Shown piece by piece: positions 1 to 10,859 of a DNA stretch of 64,000 nt (its first letter is position 1; each line of letters begins with the position of its first letter). The position numbers were made by a program, and so were the translations under genes. Origin of the DNA: Paragorgia papillata (lineage: Eukaryota; Cnidaria; Anthozoa; Scleralcyonacea; Coralliidae); assembly GCA_035771165.1 (NCBI GenBank), contig JAWNZC010000302.1, forward strand, positions 1,720,001 to 1,784,000, given 5' to 3'. The notes under the pieces were generated by a model. That model was given only the letters and a program-made list of their open reading frames with translations, was not told the DNA's origin and searched no databases.

Positions 1-202
1 TGGAGATATTTATTATTTTGTAAATCTCATTTAGTATGTGTGAGTACATCACAAGACAGCTAATTTGCATGTTTTGAAAAGGTGAATATCTCGAGAACAA
101 GTCAAGATATTGAGAAACCAAAAATGCCTGGATGGTTTATTTTGAAATGATGTTTTATTAAGATCAAAATTAGATGGATGATTTTTTCATCGCAGTGGCG
201 CT

Positions 203-483
203 TTAATCTTTTGATCCTTTAGCAACTGCTAAAGAAATTACCTGCAGCCTTTCCCATAATCGCCATCTCTGCATTTTTATCCCTCTTGCCCTAAGGCTCC
301 CTTGCACATATGTTTCACCAGCATTTGGACTATGATGGAGTAATGAAGTAAGTATAGTATCCAGATCTGCATCTGGTATGTCCGAAAATCTGTATGCCTC
401 TTCTGTGTTCATTCCAAATAATTTCCGTCTTCTGTATATTGTTGTCCTGTTAACACCAAGCGTTTCAGCAGTGCTTGACTATG
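203..483 (-). pseudogene. HTH/integrase-type transposase-like fragment
   Basis: Reading from about 478 down to 206, the frame gives a short helix-turn-helix-like stretch (TAETLGVNRTTIYRR, like the DNA-binding part of resolvase/integrase proteins). It is followed by FSDIPDADLDTIL and a GSLRARGIKMQRWRLWERLQ segment. This arrangement resembles the N-terminal part of the integrase-core domain proteins that are multicopy in cnidarian and fish genomes. There the HTH is followed by a DDE integrase core, which is absent here. A TAG stop interrupts the frame at 479-481, upstream of the HTH, and the frame ends at 203-205 just after the WERLQ segment. I read it as a dead fragment of a DNA-transposon-like or domesticated integrase gene. 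The HTH is visible in the sequence; the family assignment is from recall and only moderately sure. Confidence 0.5.
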
Positions 484-499
484 TCATGCCAGTACTAAT

Positions 500-1520
500 G
501 CAACTGCTGCAATTGACCCATGGTGATGTCATACCTACATGTAACGAATGGTGAACAATTATCAAAGATTGCCCAGAATGTTGCCATGAATTTTAGACTT
601 AGATAATACTGGATCGATCTGGCAACACCCCCGTTTTTAGGAACACTGTTTGGTAATTAATTTGAAGATTTGGTAGGGGGAAACATGACTTGTTGTTAAA
701 TTGGCCAGAAATTGGCTGCAAAATTTGATCATAAAATCGAGTTGGTTGGTGGAGCAAAGAGGGCTATATAGAGGTACACCCTCCCCCAGTCTGGAATGGT
801 CACGGTTCGAAAGAAATTGTGGAATGCTACAAATGTCAAAATTCACACAGTGTGATGTTCAACTTGAGTAGATTAATTAATTAACTTTGAGTACAGTATA
901 TCATCACATGTGAAGTTCTACATTTCAAATGGGACTTTTGAGCAATTTGCGAGGAAGCATCATGAAGAGAAATTGCAATGTTACTATCAATGTTGCAGGG
1001 AGACGGGTCAAACACGCGGTTTGTCTTTAAGATTTAATAAAGTTTATTAAGTTTCATTGAAAAGACCATACCTTGGTCGCCCTCGTCTACCAGTTCTCTC
1101 CACTCGACTGATATGCTCTTTCTTCATCTGATTGCTCCTGTCTCTCAACAAGAGAGGAATAATGTTGAAATATGTTAAGGACGCCATTGTATAGCGTTTG
1201 CAGCATTCCAGCTAGCTCACGGTCACCAGAATCGATACAGCTTGTCACAATGTAAACAAGAACGTTTAATAGTGGTCTTGAAGTTTCCTATGCAAGTGCT
1301 CAATCAAATTAATGACCATTGACAGCCACAGCCTATCTGCTTCTTCGCACAATCTCTTCAAAGCTTGAAGGTATTCGAAAACGTCTTCATCGTCACACAG
1401 GGCACGAGAACATACACAAAGTACGAGAAATACTTAAAACTAAAACAATAACAATTCCGCCATGTTGTCTTTGAGTCTTGGTGTATTTGTTTTGGTTTAC
1501 ATGAAGTATACCTCAAATAT
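500..1520. other. Unassigned AT-rich sequence
   Basis: I see no convincing exon, RNA gene or repeat structure here. A 69-codon ORF at 637-846 (minus) has no recognisable feature. Confidence 0.5.
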
Positions 1521-1524
1521 TTGC

Positions 1525-3270
1525 AAAGTATACTGAGATTTCGCACGCTAAGTATACTGAGATTTTGCATGCGAAGTACACTGAGATTTCGCATGCAATG
1601 TATACTGAGATTTTGTACGCGAAGTATACTGAGATTTTGCACGCGAAGTATACTGAGATTTTGCACGCAAAGTATACTCAGATTTTGCATGCGAAGTATA
1701 CTGAGATTTTGTACGCTAAGTATACTGAGATTTTGCACGCGAAGTTTACTGAGATTTTGCACGCGAAGTATACTGAGATCTTGGACGCGAAGTATACTGA
1801 GATTTTGGACGCGAAGTATACTGAGATTTTGCACGCTAAGTATACTGAGATTTCGCACGCTAAGTATACTGAGATTTTGCATGCGAAGTATACTGAGATT
1901 TTGCACGCTAAGTATACTGAGATTTTGCACGCGAAGTATACTGAGATTTTGCACGCGAAGTATACTGAGATTTTGGACGCTAAGTATAGTGAGATTTTGC
2001 ACGCTAAGTATACTGAGATTTCGCACGCTAAGTATACTGAGATTTCGCACGCTAAGTATACTGAGATTTTGCACGCGAAGTTTACTGAGATTTTGCACGC
2101 GAAGTATACTGAGATTTTGCTCGCTAAATATACTGATATTTCGCACGCTAAGTATACTGAGATTTCGCACGCTAAGTATACTGAGATTTTGCACGCGAAG
2201 TTTACTGAGATTTTGCACGCGAAGTATACTGAGATTTTGCACGCGAAGTATACTGAGATTTTGCACGCGAAGTATACTGAGATTTTGCACGCGAAGTATA
2301 CTGAGATTTTGCACGCTAAGTATACTGAGATTTTGCCCGCGAAGTATACTGAGATTTCGCGCGCTAAGTATACTGAGATTTCGCACGCTAAGTATACTGA
2401 GATTTCGCACGCTAAGTATACTGAGATTTTGCACGCGAAGTATACTGAGATTTTGCACGTGAAGTATACTGAGATTTCGCATGCAATGTATACTGAGATT
2501 TTGCACGCGAAGTATACTGAGATTTTGCACGCTAAGTATACTGAGATTTTGCACGCGAAGTATACTGAGATTTTGCACGTGAAGTATACTGAGATTTCGC
2601 ATGCAATGTATACTGAGATTTTCACGCGAAGTATACTGAGATTTTGCACGCGAAGTATACTGAGATTTTGCACGCTAAGTATACTGAGATTTGCACGCGA
2701 AGTATAGTGAGATTTTGCACGCGAAGTATACTGAGATTTCGCACGCTAAGTATACTGAGATTTTGCACGCGAAGTTTACTGAGATTTTGCACGCGAAGTA
2801 TACTGAGATTTTGCACGCTAAGTATACTGAGATTTTGCACGCGAAGTATACTGAGATTTTGCACGTGAAGTATACTGAGATTTCGCATGCAATGTATACT
2901 GAGATTTTGCACGCGAAGTATACTGAGATTTTGCACGCGAAGTATACTGAGATTTTGCACGCTAAGTATACTGAGATTTGCACGCGAAGTATAGTGAGAT
3001 TTTGCACGCGAAGTATACTGAGAATTCGCACGCTAAGTATACTGAGATTTTGCACGCGAAGTTTACTGAGATTTTGCACGCGAAGTATACTGAGATTTTG
3101 CACGCTAAGTATACTGAGATTTTGCACGCTAAGTATACTGAGATTTCGCATGCAATGTATACTGAGATTTCCCACGCTAAGTATACTGAGATTTTTCCAT
3201 GCAAAGTATACTGAGAATTTTCGCACAAAGTCTACTGAGAACTCGTAAGCAAAGTATACTGAGAATGGAT
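1525..3270. repeat. Minisatellite, 24-bp unit, about 72 copies
   Basis: The consensus unit is AAGTATACTGAGATTTTGCA followed by CGCG. The common variants are TTTCGCACGCT, GCATGCAATG and AAGTTTACT. Because 24 is a multiple of three and the unit lacks stops in several frames, long repetitive ORFs appear on both strands (HAKYTEIL, ISVYFACK, QNLSILRV periodicities). They are almost certainly not genes. A higher-order pattern is visible. A variant block with GCACGTG followed by GCATGCAATG recurs at about 2450, 2570 and 2860, and a GATTTGCACGCG...TATAGTGAG block recurs at about 2690 and 2977, giving a secondary period near 287-290 bp in the right half. Unit sequence decays at both edges, especially 3195-3265. 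Confidence 0.95.
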
Positions 3271-3275
3271 TCTCA

Positions 3276-3746
3276 GTGGTAACATTGCGGATTTCAATAC
3301 GATTTTTCAAGATTCAATGTATGATGTGTGCATTTCATGTGATGTGCGATGGATACTTTGTTTATTTCAACACATGTTGTGAGCATCTCAGGACCACTTA
3401 CGCCAAAAGTATCACTTTTGCAACACACGGCGCCTCATACTGGAAACACGTGACCGGACAGACATCGGTAATGATGACGTCATTACATATACTCGACTTT
3501 TCCCGAAGATAACCCGACGTTGGACTTTAAACTTTTTTAACCTTATTTTCTCTAAAATTCTGTAATATAATTTCTTTAATGGAGTCTAAAGAAACTATTT
3601 TAATACTAATAGTAAGGTTTAGAATCTTTTATCCCCGAGCCCGGGCGTAGGGCCGAAGGCCCGGAGCCCTGTGAGGGTGCTAATCTCGACATGCGTGTAG
3701 TCCACTTTACACGCGTGGAGAAAAAGCGAGGGAGACGAAATCTGGG

Positions 3747-3754
<8 letters not shown>
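3276..3754. other. Unassigned flank between minisatellite and TA tract
   Basis: No gene is supported. A short GC-rich patch with GGGCCGAAGGCCC lies near 3650-3665, and CACGCGTG lies near 3710. Confidence 0.4.

Positions 3755-3827
<73 letters not shown>
3755..3827. repeat. (TA)n microsatellite
   Basis: An uninterrupted alternating TA run of about 72 bp lies directly beside a palindromic element. TA-rich DNA is a common landing site for fold-back elements. Confidence 0.97.
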
Positions 3828-3829
<2 letters not shown>

Positions 3830-3831
<2 letters not shown>

Positions 3832-3936
3832 CAGTTATACCATGAGCTCGAGTCGTATATGAACTCATAGCCAACGAGGCGCTTCGCCGAGTTGGCTATT
3901 AGTTCGTATACGACGAGAGCGAATGGTATAACTGTT
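3830..3936. mobile_element. Palindromic MITE-like element (107 bp)
   Basis: The segment begins AACAGTTATACCATGAGCTC and ends with the near-exact reverse complement (GAATGGTATAACTGTT). It can fold almost end to end, with GCCAACGAGG/CCGAGTTGGC near the tip. There is no coding capacity. Superfamily unknown. Confidence 0.75.
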
Positions 3937-3949
3937 TTATTATATAGCC

Positions 3950-4669
3950 AAGCACTGTACAAGAGACAAAATTACAGCGAAATGTTTGAAACAACAAACT
4001 TCCGGCATAGGCAACTAATACTTCCGCCATGCGTAATGATGCATTCACATAGAGATTCTCGCTGAGCTGTTCGGTATTACAGCTTCGAAATGTTGTATAA
4101 ATGTTGCTCGAGAGGCAAAAAATGTGTTAAGCAGATCAACAAAAAAGATTAAAAGGTAACTTTATGAAGTCAAAAGGTGGGTCAGTTGTTTATATTAGCG
4201 TTGCTGTCGTGAAAAAGGTTTTGATTTCATGCAAAAATGAAACTGAAACACCTTCGGCAGTGAAACTAAATTACTTAGTTGGTTGTTTTTGAAAAGAACA
4301 TGCTTTTTACTACTCCAAATGTTTATCTAAATAAAAAAAAAGTCTCTTTACTGGTAATCTCCCACGAAATGTGCGTTGTAAGCTTGATTTTAACCGTGAG
4401 TTTCTTTGTTTGGCAGCAAATTAATATCAACCCGTTAATTTAGTCGGGTTTTTTAAGTAAAAAGACGTAATTTTTAGGTGAATTTTACCATTTAACATGC
4501 TAAATTGTGTATCTGTTAATGTATTTTTACACAATGTTGTTTTTTTATACATTGGTTTGAGGGTGTTGATGTTTTTCTGTATAAAAATCCGTCAATTTCA
4601 ACTCTTTTCGGCAGTTTAAAAAAACATGCAGCCATCTTGTTTTTTCTCTACAATATAGTAGGATATGAG
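3950..4669. other. Unassigned AT-rich sequence
   Basis: No exon-like or repeat structure was recognised. The GCCATCTTG near 4631 is shared with several local repeats but is too short to interpret. Confidence 0.4.
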
Positions 4670-6465
4670 CAACCTCGTACCCAGGCTCTTTGCTCGGCGC
4701 CCCCTAACACGTGGCTGGAGCAAAGACCCTGGTTCGTTGTGGTCATGTGACAATCATGAAACAGCAATTCTTGGTGGGAGACGGGTGAATTTTGCTCTAT
4801 GGCTGAATCGCTTTCTGTAGCGTTGACTAGCTGGTTTAATAATAACACAAAAAGACTGTAAAGAGCTCTGGCACTTTGCAGTAAAGTAAGTGAACTTGGT
4901 CTGATATTCTGACCCTGCAAAAGATGGTTCAGGAACGCTAGCTCTAATATATGAGTATATATAACAACGGGAACAAGTTTACATAATATGGAAATGGGCG
5001 AAAGTAAAGTATTTTTTACTTTACATTGCTTTTTGATTACGACTCCCACAGCTAACAGTCCAAGCAAAGCGAGTCTATGGATTAAGAGAGCGAAATATAT
5101 AAGGCATGTAGTTTCACGTTCGATATATACAAAAGTTGTTGACACGAAGCCAACCGTACTTTGTTACGTAAATATTTTCTCTATTCTGATTTCCTAGGCG
5201 GTGAAGCCGAGCGTTTTGAGGTACCTGATTTGATTCTGTTCAATTGACATTGTCGAATAATTGACTACTCGATTATTCTATAGCAAAGCAAAAAGATGGT
5301 AAACTGCCAAAATATATTTTTAATGAACAGACGTTTTGTGCGGAGCCTTTCATCAGAGTAAAAGCGCTCCGCTCAAAACGTGAGTATTTCATTATTAAAA
5401 ATCTCAGCTGTTTACCACCTTTTCGATTTTCTACATTCAGAACACTGCCTATGCAGCACTACAATTTGTAACACTATTGGATTATTCCGTTTGATAATAA
5501 ATTGTCAAAGTTTCAATGAAGTTTGACATGCATGAATAGCATTGAACTCTGAAGCAACCGACAAATAATAAATGACGCGCGAATTATGCTCTATTTTATC
5601 CGGACCAGTTCAATATCCAGTTGACATTGGCTTACATTTTTATACATATATTCCAATTGCAAAACGGTTAGAAATTGTATGCTCTAACATTAATACGGCT
5701 GGCGGTCTCAGTGTCGCGAGACATGTTCTTTTCCTGACATTGTTTATACGGCTCAATAACAAGACTTGTTTTATTCCGGAGAATCCAGACTACAATGCCA
5801 GTGATTATATAAGTTGGAGATAACTTCGCTAAATTATTCGCTATCCATACTAAAGTTGATATTCACGGCAATATAAACATAATTAACTGTACGACAAAAA
5901 CGGATTCGGGCGACATTTACAACAGAATCAAGTTGGATCAAAACGCAACTTCACGCACCGAAGGAAATCAAAATTTAAAAAAAATAGTTACCTTTATTTT
6001 CGATTAGCTTTGCGTTGACAACTTCATCTAACACAATGCTTCTCACTCTAAATAATTCAAAGGTTACTTTGTTGGAATTGTTGGCCATACTCTTCGGTAA
6101 AAATAACCCTTAACGTCAACGAAGAAACGACCTGCGGCTGTGATCCTACAGCTTATAAATACTAGGTACGCTCTGCCTCTGCTTTCAGTTTTGAAGCAAA
6201 GTGAATATGTGAAATCAGGTCAGTATTTTTCGAGTAACTTTCTTTCAATTAGCAATTGTTAAATATTGGTCGACGGCAGTTTGTGTTTTGTTTTCTTTTG
6301 ACATCAACGACATGACCACAACGAAACGGTACTGTCTCACCCCTCTCTCATTAATAATTATTTTACTGCCCAGATTCTGGGCAGTCACATGACCACAACG
6401 AACCAGGGTCTTTGCTCCAGCCACGTGTTAGGGGGCGCCGAGCAAAGAGCCTGGGTACGAGGTTG
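4670..6465. mobile_element. 1.8 kb non-autonomous DNA transposon, CAACCTCG termini
   Basis: The left end (4670-4751) starts CAACCTCGTACCCAGG and continues through GCTCTTTGCTCGGCG. The right end (6384-6465) is its nearly perfect reverse complement, giving terminal inverted repeats of about 80 bp. Inside each terminus a subterminal inversion (CTTTGCTC / GAGCAAAG, CCAGG / CCTGG) repeats the design of the CAATCTCG elements at 22-34 kb, so this is a related family. The longest internal ORF is 83 codons (5572-5823, plus) with no recognisable domain, and no transposase is visible. The flanks GGATATGAG and CTCAAAGAT do not match, so the 9-bp duplication seen for relatives is missing here. This could reflect decay or recombination. 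Confidence 0.8.
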
Positions 6466-6475
6466 CTCAAAGATA

Positions 6476-6553
6476 TGGATTTTATGTTCTCGTGGTAAAA
6501 GCAATTTCTCATATATATTGTCCTAAATTGCCACTCGAACATAAAATCCATAT
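6476..6553. repeat. Short hairpin
   Basis: ATATGGATTTTATGTTC at the left and GAACATAAAATCCATAT at the right form an exact stem around a ~45-bp loop. It lies directly beside the right end of the 1.8 kb element and may be a minute MITE. Confidence 0.7.
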
Positions 6554-6559
6554 CTTCTC

Positions 6560-7860
6560 GGTTATTATAAAGGGGATATTACACGGTGGCGAGACGAAGT
6601 CGAGGTTATTATTCACCGATATTCACTTAGCCTGAGGCGAATAATGTTTTAGTATAAATACACATTTTCGTACTTTTAGGAACAACATTTTCTTTAAAAT
6701 TGTTAATTTCCTCGTCTGTCGCATTGACAACTTGGCTGGCGGCCATTTTGAATAAACGCTGTAGGTGATTATCGAGAATTAATACGAAGTAGCTCGACGA
6801 ATCAGCGCACGCGATTTTCTATAATTACCTGTGTATTTATACTAACTAGCCTTAATTAAAAATGAATTATTCTCTATTTATTATATAAAATAGAGTGTTT
6901 TATTGATTTTTTCGCCACTAATAAAAGTGATAATCTCACATGTGCGATTATTTATAATAATCGCACATGTGACGATTATCGTTGAATCAGCATTATAGTT
7001 TATTGCTGTTTTTGCAAGGCAATAGAACCATTTTTTATATAATAAACAGAACAATACATGGATGTTTAATTTGGAAATATGAAATTTATCTCTCGTGTCG
7101 TATTATTCTCTATATAATATGGAACGGATTAACACTTTGAAGCCTGAAGACGAGTCTTTAGTATTTTATTCTGGCTAACGCCAGACGATTTTCTTCAGAG
7201 GTCAAGGCCTCAAAGGGTTAAAACCTATTTTTTTAAGGTCTTTGGTTAAGGTTTGCAGGGTCATTTCGGTAAAGCGCTCTCGATTTGTCAGAATTTATCG
7301 TTAGAAAGTTATTAATTTGTAGAATATAATCAGTTGTATTTGATTTTGCGATAAACACAAGCCAATAATAGTTGCGAATTTTTCAAGTAAAACCGGAGGA
7401 CTTCACTCGGGACGACTTAAAGCCCTAATCAAACGAGAACGCAAGTCATCGCAAGTTGGCAGTCAGAATTTCTGTGGCGGTCGTTCGAACACACAAATTA
7501 ACAAAATAAAGGTTTCATGAGTGTTTTAAACAAGTTTTAACTTTGTCACGGTACATGATATTTTCAGGAAATTATTCAGAGCGGCTGGCTGAGATAGCGT
7601 GACTGCCAACTTGCGAAGACTTGAAAGAAATTATTCCTTTATCGGCATAAACACCTTACCGTAATGATTTCATCACGGTTTTACGAAACTTTTTTCACTG
7701 CTTAAAAAATACGGCGTAAAAGAAGCGTGATGGCGGAATTTAATAATAATGGAGTTAACTAAATTGTAAAAATAGTAACGGAATGAAATGATACCGGGAC
7801 CGTGATGATTTGATACCGGCACGATTTCGTACCGGCATCGCGTGAACGGGGTAGATGAGT
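6560..7860. other. Decayed repeats, no gene seen
   Basis: The stretch contains a perfect-looking palindrome at about 6929-6980 (stem CACATGTGCGATTA / TAATCGCACATGTG). It also contains a dispersed hairpin at about 7161-7193 (TCTGGCTAACGCCAGA). No coding region is supported. Confidence 0.5.
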
Positions 7861-8385
7861 TTACGAAACGATTACATGGAGCGGGCTAGCCCGGTAAGCC
7901 GGGATGAGTTCAGGCCGAAATTCGCAATTATCAAGTAAATAAGGGGAAAGTTACGTTAGTACACTAATTAGTCTATTACTTATTTTGTAAGCCTGTCGTC
8001 AATAAAAAGATTGTTATTGTCTTAGCTAACCCACGAAAGAGTCTTCACGATGACTTATTCATTTATTAATCTTCGCTACGATCACGAAACACACAAACAA
8101 CGTTTTGATGTTCCATTTCAGTTCCTTCAGCAATATTTATTCACACAGTCAAGTAAACGAATGCGTATCGAAGCGAGATCAACAGGTTTGCCGGGATAAA
8201 AATGTCTATGTAATTTGCCGGGATGAAAATGATTACATAGACATTTTCATCCCGGCTAACCGGGCTAGCCCGGTTGCGACAACTGGGATCCCGTCAAACC
8301 GGGCTAGCCCGCTTGCCATGTAGTCGAAATGTTAAAACAACATGCGTTTGATATATAAAGCGGGCTAGCCCGGTCCATGTAATCT
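7860..8385. repeat. Cluster of CGGGCTAGCCCG palindromes
   Basis: The 12-bp perfect palindrome CGGGCTAGCCCG occurs at 7882, 8261, 8300 and 8361, each next to a TACATGG/CCATGTA-type flank or a GCCGGGAT/ATCCCGGC motif. A larger stem forms from AAATGTCTATGTAAT and ATTACATAGACATTT (8198-8250). I interpret the stretch as overlapping or nested fold-back MITEs of one GC-rich-ended family. Confidence 0.65.
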
Positions 8386-8560
8386 CCCCCTTAATAAACA
8401 AGACGCCTGGGTCAGGTGTGTACTCGGGCTACTGGAAAGTGCGGAGGTCTCTATAACGCTCGCGCGTGCATGGGAGTGCGCCGAGGAAGATCAGATCGAA
8501 GGCTGAATGTGGTGCATACTTCACATTTGTGAACAGGATTATCCTGAATTGTCAATTTAG

Positions 8561-8668
8561 ACCCCGTTTACACTAGAACAAAAGTATCCTGATTCACATT
8601 GTTTTTCATCCTCATGCGAATAAAAAACAATGTGAATCAGGATGGTTTTGCTCTAGTGTAAACGGGGC
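8561..8668. mobile_element. MITE with CCCCGTTTACACTAG termini
   Basis: ACCCCGTTTACACTAGAACA at the left is mirrored by CTAGTGTAAACGGGGCT at the right. An inner stem GATTCACATTGTTTTT / AAAAACAATGTGAATC makes most of the element palindromic. Comparison with the uninterrupted copy at 52.9 kb places it within a TTTAAAG site. Flanking TTA is compatible with PIF/Harbinger-type 3-bp duplications, though only one comparison is available. Confidence 0.8.
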
Positions 8669-8671
8669 TTT

Positions 8672-8846
8672 AAAGGCTGGTTTCCATATAGCCGTAAGAG
8701 CCGGCGGCATGGCTGCGGCAAGAGACGATGGACCAATCATAGACAGTGTTGAATTAGCCAGCAATAAAAAGCTGTATGCGATTGGACCATTGCCCCTTGC
8801 CGCAGCCATGCCGCCGGCTCTTACGACTATATGGAAACCAGGCTTA
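8672..8846. mobile_element. MITE with GCCTGGTTTCCATAT-type termini
   Basis: The left GGCTGGTTTCCATATAG and right CTATATGGAAACCAGGC ends pair. They are followed by a long stem around CCGGCGGCATGGCTGCGGCA. It sits directly against the preceding MITE, sharing the TTTAAA junction, so one inserted beside the other. The same terminal motif (CCTGGTTTCCAT) occurs in the 3.8 kb elements near 24.8 and 27.7 kb. No ORF of its own. Confidence 0.8.
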
Positions 8847-8966
8847 AAGTGTCTAGAATTATCCTGAAGCCTAGGGGACTTCTCTGTCCCACATCATGCG
8901 GGTTGTTCAACTAAAAAGTATATAACAAAAAAAAATAGTAGGCGTGTTGTAGTCAGGATCTGAGAG

Positions 8967-10658
8967 CAACCTCGTACCCAGGTTCTTATCTCTGCTGCTC
9001 CGCCCACCGCTGCGAAATTGACCCCCTAAAATGGGGGGGAGGGGGGGGGGGGGGGTGTTTCAATTAACGATTTAAAAAATACTCAGGGAGGAGTGACAAA
9101 GGCACAATTACAACCGCTTCACCGTTTTGTTTATACAAATAATATATTACGTCTGGCGTCGTTGTCTGGCGCCAGGCTGTCTGATCCCAAAATATCTGTT
9201 GAAATGAAAACAACAAAAAACAAACGTACTCGGTGTTGACAAAACATATCTCGCTTTCTTTGGTGTACGTCGTCGAAGAACAAAAGATCATGTCGCATCC
9301 AAAAGTTAAAGAAAGCCCGAAGAAGATATACCAATCGACTAATGCACATACCGTCGAATACATGTCGACTTTGTCGCAGTGTTGATGATGTGAAATCCCT
9401 TAAGAATTTGTACAACAAGGCAAATTTTGAACTGCTTTATTCGGCCGAAATGCCTTACAGCAAAAGACTTCCTTGTGACGAATGCTCTTCCTCGTTTAAT
9501 CTAAAGGTGACGTGAAAGAAGATTACAAAATTTCACAAAGTTCAAGACGTTGGTTTGCGAGAGCCAAACAGCTTTCTCTCGCATCAAAAAATGCATTGAT
9601 CATGACATTTCAGCCAATTCCCCGATAATCGCGGCGAAACTATACAACATCAAGCCGACTGTCCTTTTACGCGCATTTGTCATCAACAGAAACTCAGGTA
9701 AATCAGAAACTCAGGTAAATACAGTTGTTGAATCGCGTTTTTCATTCTTTTTAGTAAACTTTATAGTTCGCCTAAATCTAATATCAGATTTTAGAATATG
9801 AGTATTATGCGCGTGTCATCGGCTTCCCAGGGGAAAATATTCCCCCACACTTTGGGCAACAAAATTTTACAAAGCCCCCACCCCCACCGTCCTCTCACCA
9901 TTAGTTTCATTAATAATGGAGTGTTGAGCTGGCAGCATTCACATTTCATAAAATGAGTCAAACCAACGGATGAGTGAGCAAAATTAATATTCATAAACAC
10001 AGAAGCAAGTCGTATGCAAACACCTACTGACAATGACTAGTTAAATATGGCTATTGTTTATTAAATAGCTGCAACAGTGAAATACCGTTTAATATATATA
10101 CAAGTCATTTAATAATAACTTTAATACCTTCGCAACATTTTATTTCAAAGCCGCCATTTTCAATCCACTTCCGACACTTCCAAGCGCGTGGTCATATCGG
10201 GAACATATCGGAACGTTATCGCTAAAAACAGGAAATCCGGAATTGTACGAAACCTTCACGATCACTTTCGAGCATCCATGATGTTTGAAAAGAAAGTTTA
10301 GAGCAAATTGCTGTTAAATTAGCGAAGTTTTGCACAATCAGACAAAAAAAAACTTGTTCTGTGTACATATAAACGTCTCTTGTACGTAAAACCCCCCTCA
10401 TTTCCCCTTGGTATTGGGGCAAAAGCTCCTATATTTGCCTTACACCACGAGCAAAAGTTTGATCCAAAGCCCCCACAAAGTCATTAAAATCCCTAGGTAC
10501 AGCCAGGGGTCCCCCCCCCCTCGGGGAAGCCGATGACACACGCATTAAAACTGGACTTGTGTTGTAGCATTGTCATTGAGTGTCCAGCTTACTAAAGCTT
10601 ACCACCCCTCCCATGATTTTAAATTCGTTTAGGCGGCACGTGTCCAGCCGCAAGTTGG
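8967..10658. mobile_element. Insertion with CAACCTCGTACCCAGG left end
   Basis: The dispersed repeat is interrupted between 8966 and 10659 relative to the 53.1 kb copy. The insert begins with the CAACCTCGTACCCAGG terminus known from the 4670 element. It is bordered by ATCTGAGAG on the left and the similar GTCTGAAAG on the right (7 of 9 identical), consistent with an eroded 9-bp target duplication. A matching right terminus is not recognisable, so the right boundary or the single-event reading is uncertain. ORFs at 9550-9801 (plus) and 9131-9418 (minus) show no known domain. A 15-G run lies at 9041-9055. Confidence 0.5.
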
Positions 10659-10855
10659 GTCTGAAAGGCGGAACTTTCTCCCTTTGGTGGAATTTTTCCG
10701 GGGGTTGTCTTAGGTTTAGGATCAGGTTTAGAGGTGGGGGTGAGGGTTGGGTTTCATTTTCTTTAATATTCGGGATTATCCTGAATTCTATAGACCATTT
10801 CACAATTCAGGATAATCATATAACCAAATACAATAGATATAAGTGATTAAGGTCA
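10659..10855. repeat. Dispersed repeat, copy 1 right part
   Basis: It matches 53125-53340: shared GGTTTAGAGGTGGGGGT, GGGTTGGGTTTCATTTTC, CACAATTCAGGAT and TAAGTGATTAAGGT. Confidence 0.8.
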
Positions 10856-10859
10856 GTAG

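Larger units (their letters stand above)
8400..8966. repeat. Dispersed repeat, copy 1 left part (second copy at 52.85 kb)
   Basis: 8400-8559 and 8847-8966 align base for base with 52858-53125 (shared GGGTCAGGTG, GGCTACTGGAAAGTGC, GCCTAGGGGACTTCTCTGTC). The intervening 8561-8846 is extra DNA, namely the two MITEs described separately. The alignment continues at 10659-10855 after another insertion, so this copy has been split twice. No coding potential was found. The repeat class is unknown. Confidence 0.8.

Noticed and set aside
1525..3270. CRISPR-like array
   Set aside because: There are no unique spacers; units are contiguous and vary throughout, and the window is eukaryotic.
1358..3310. 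Long ORFs of 185-414 codons on both strands over the minisatellite
   Set aside because: They are a consequence of a 24-bp unit without stops in several frames; periodic eight-residue repeats occur in every frame on both strands.
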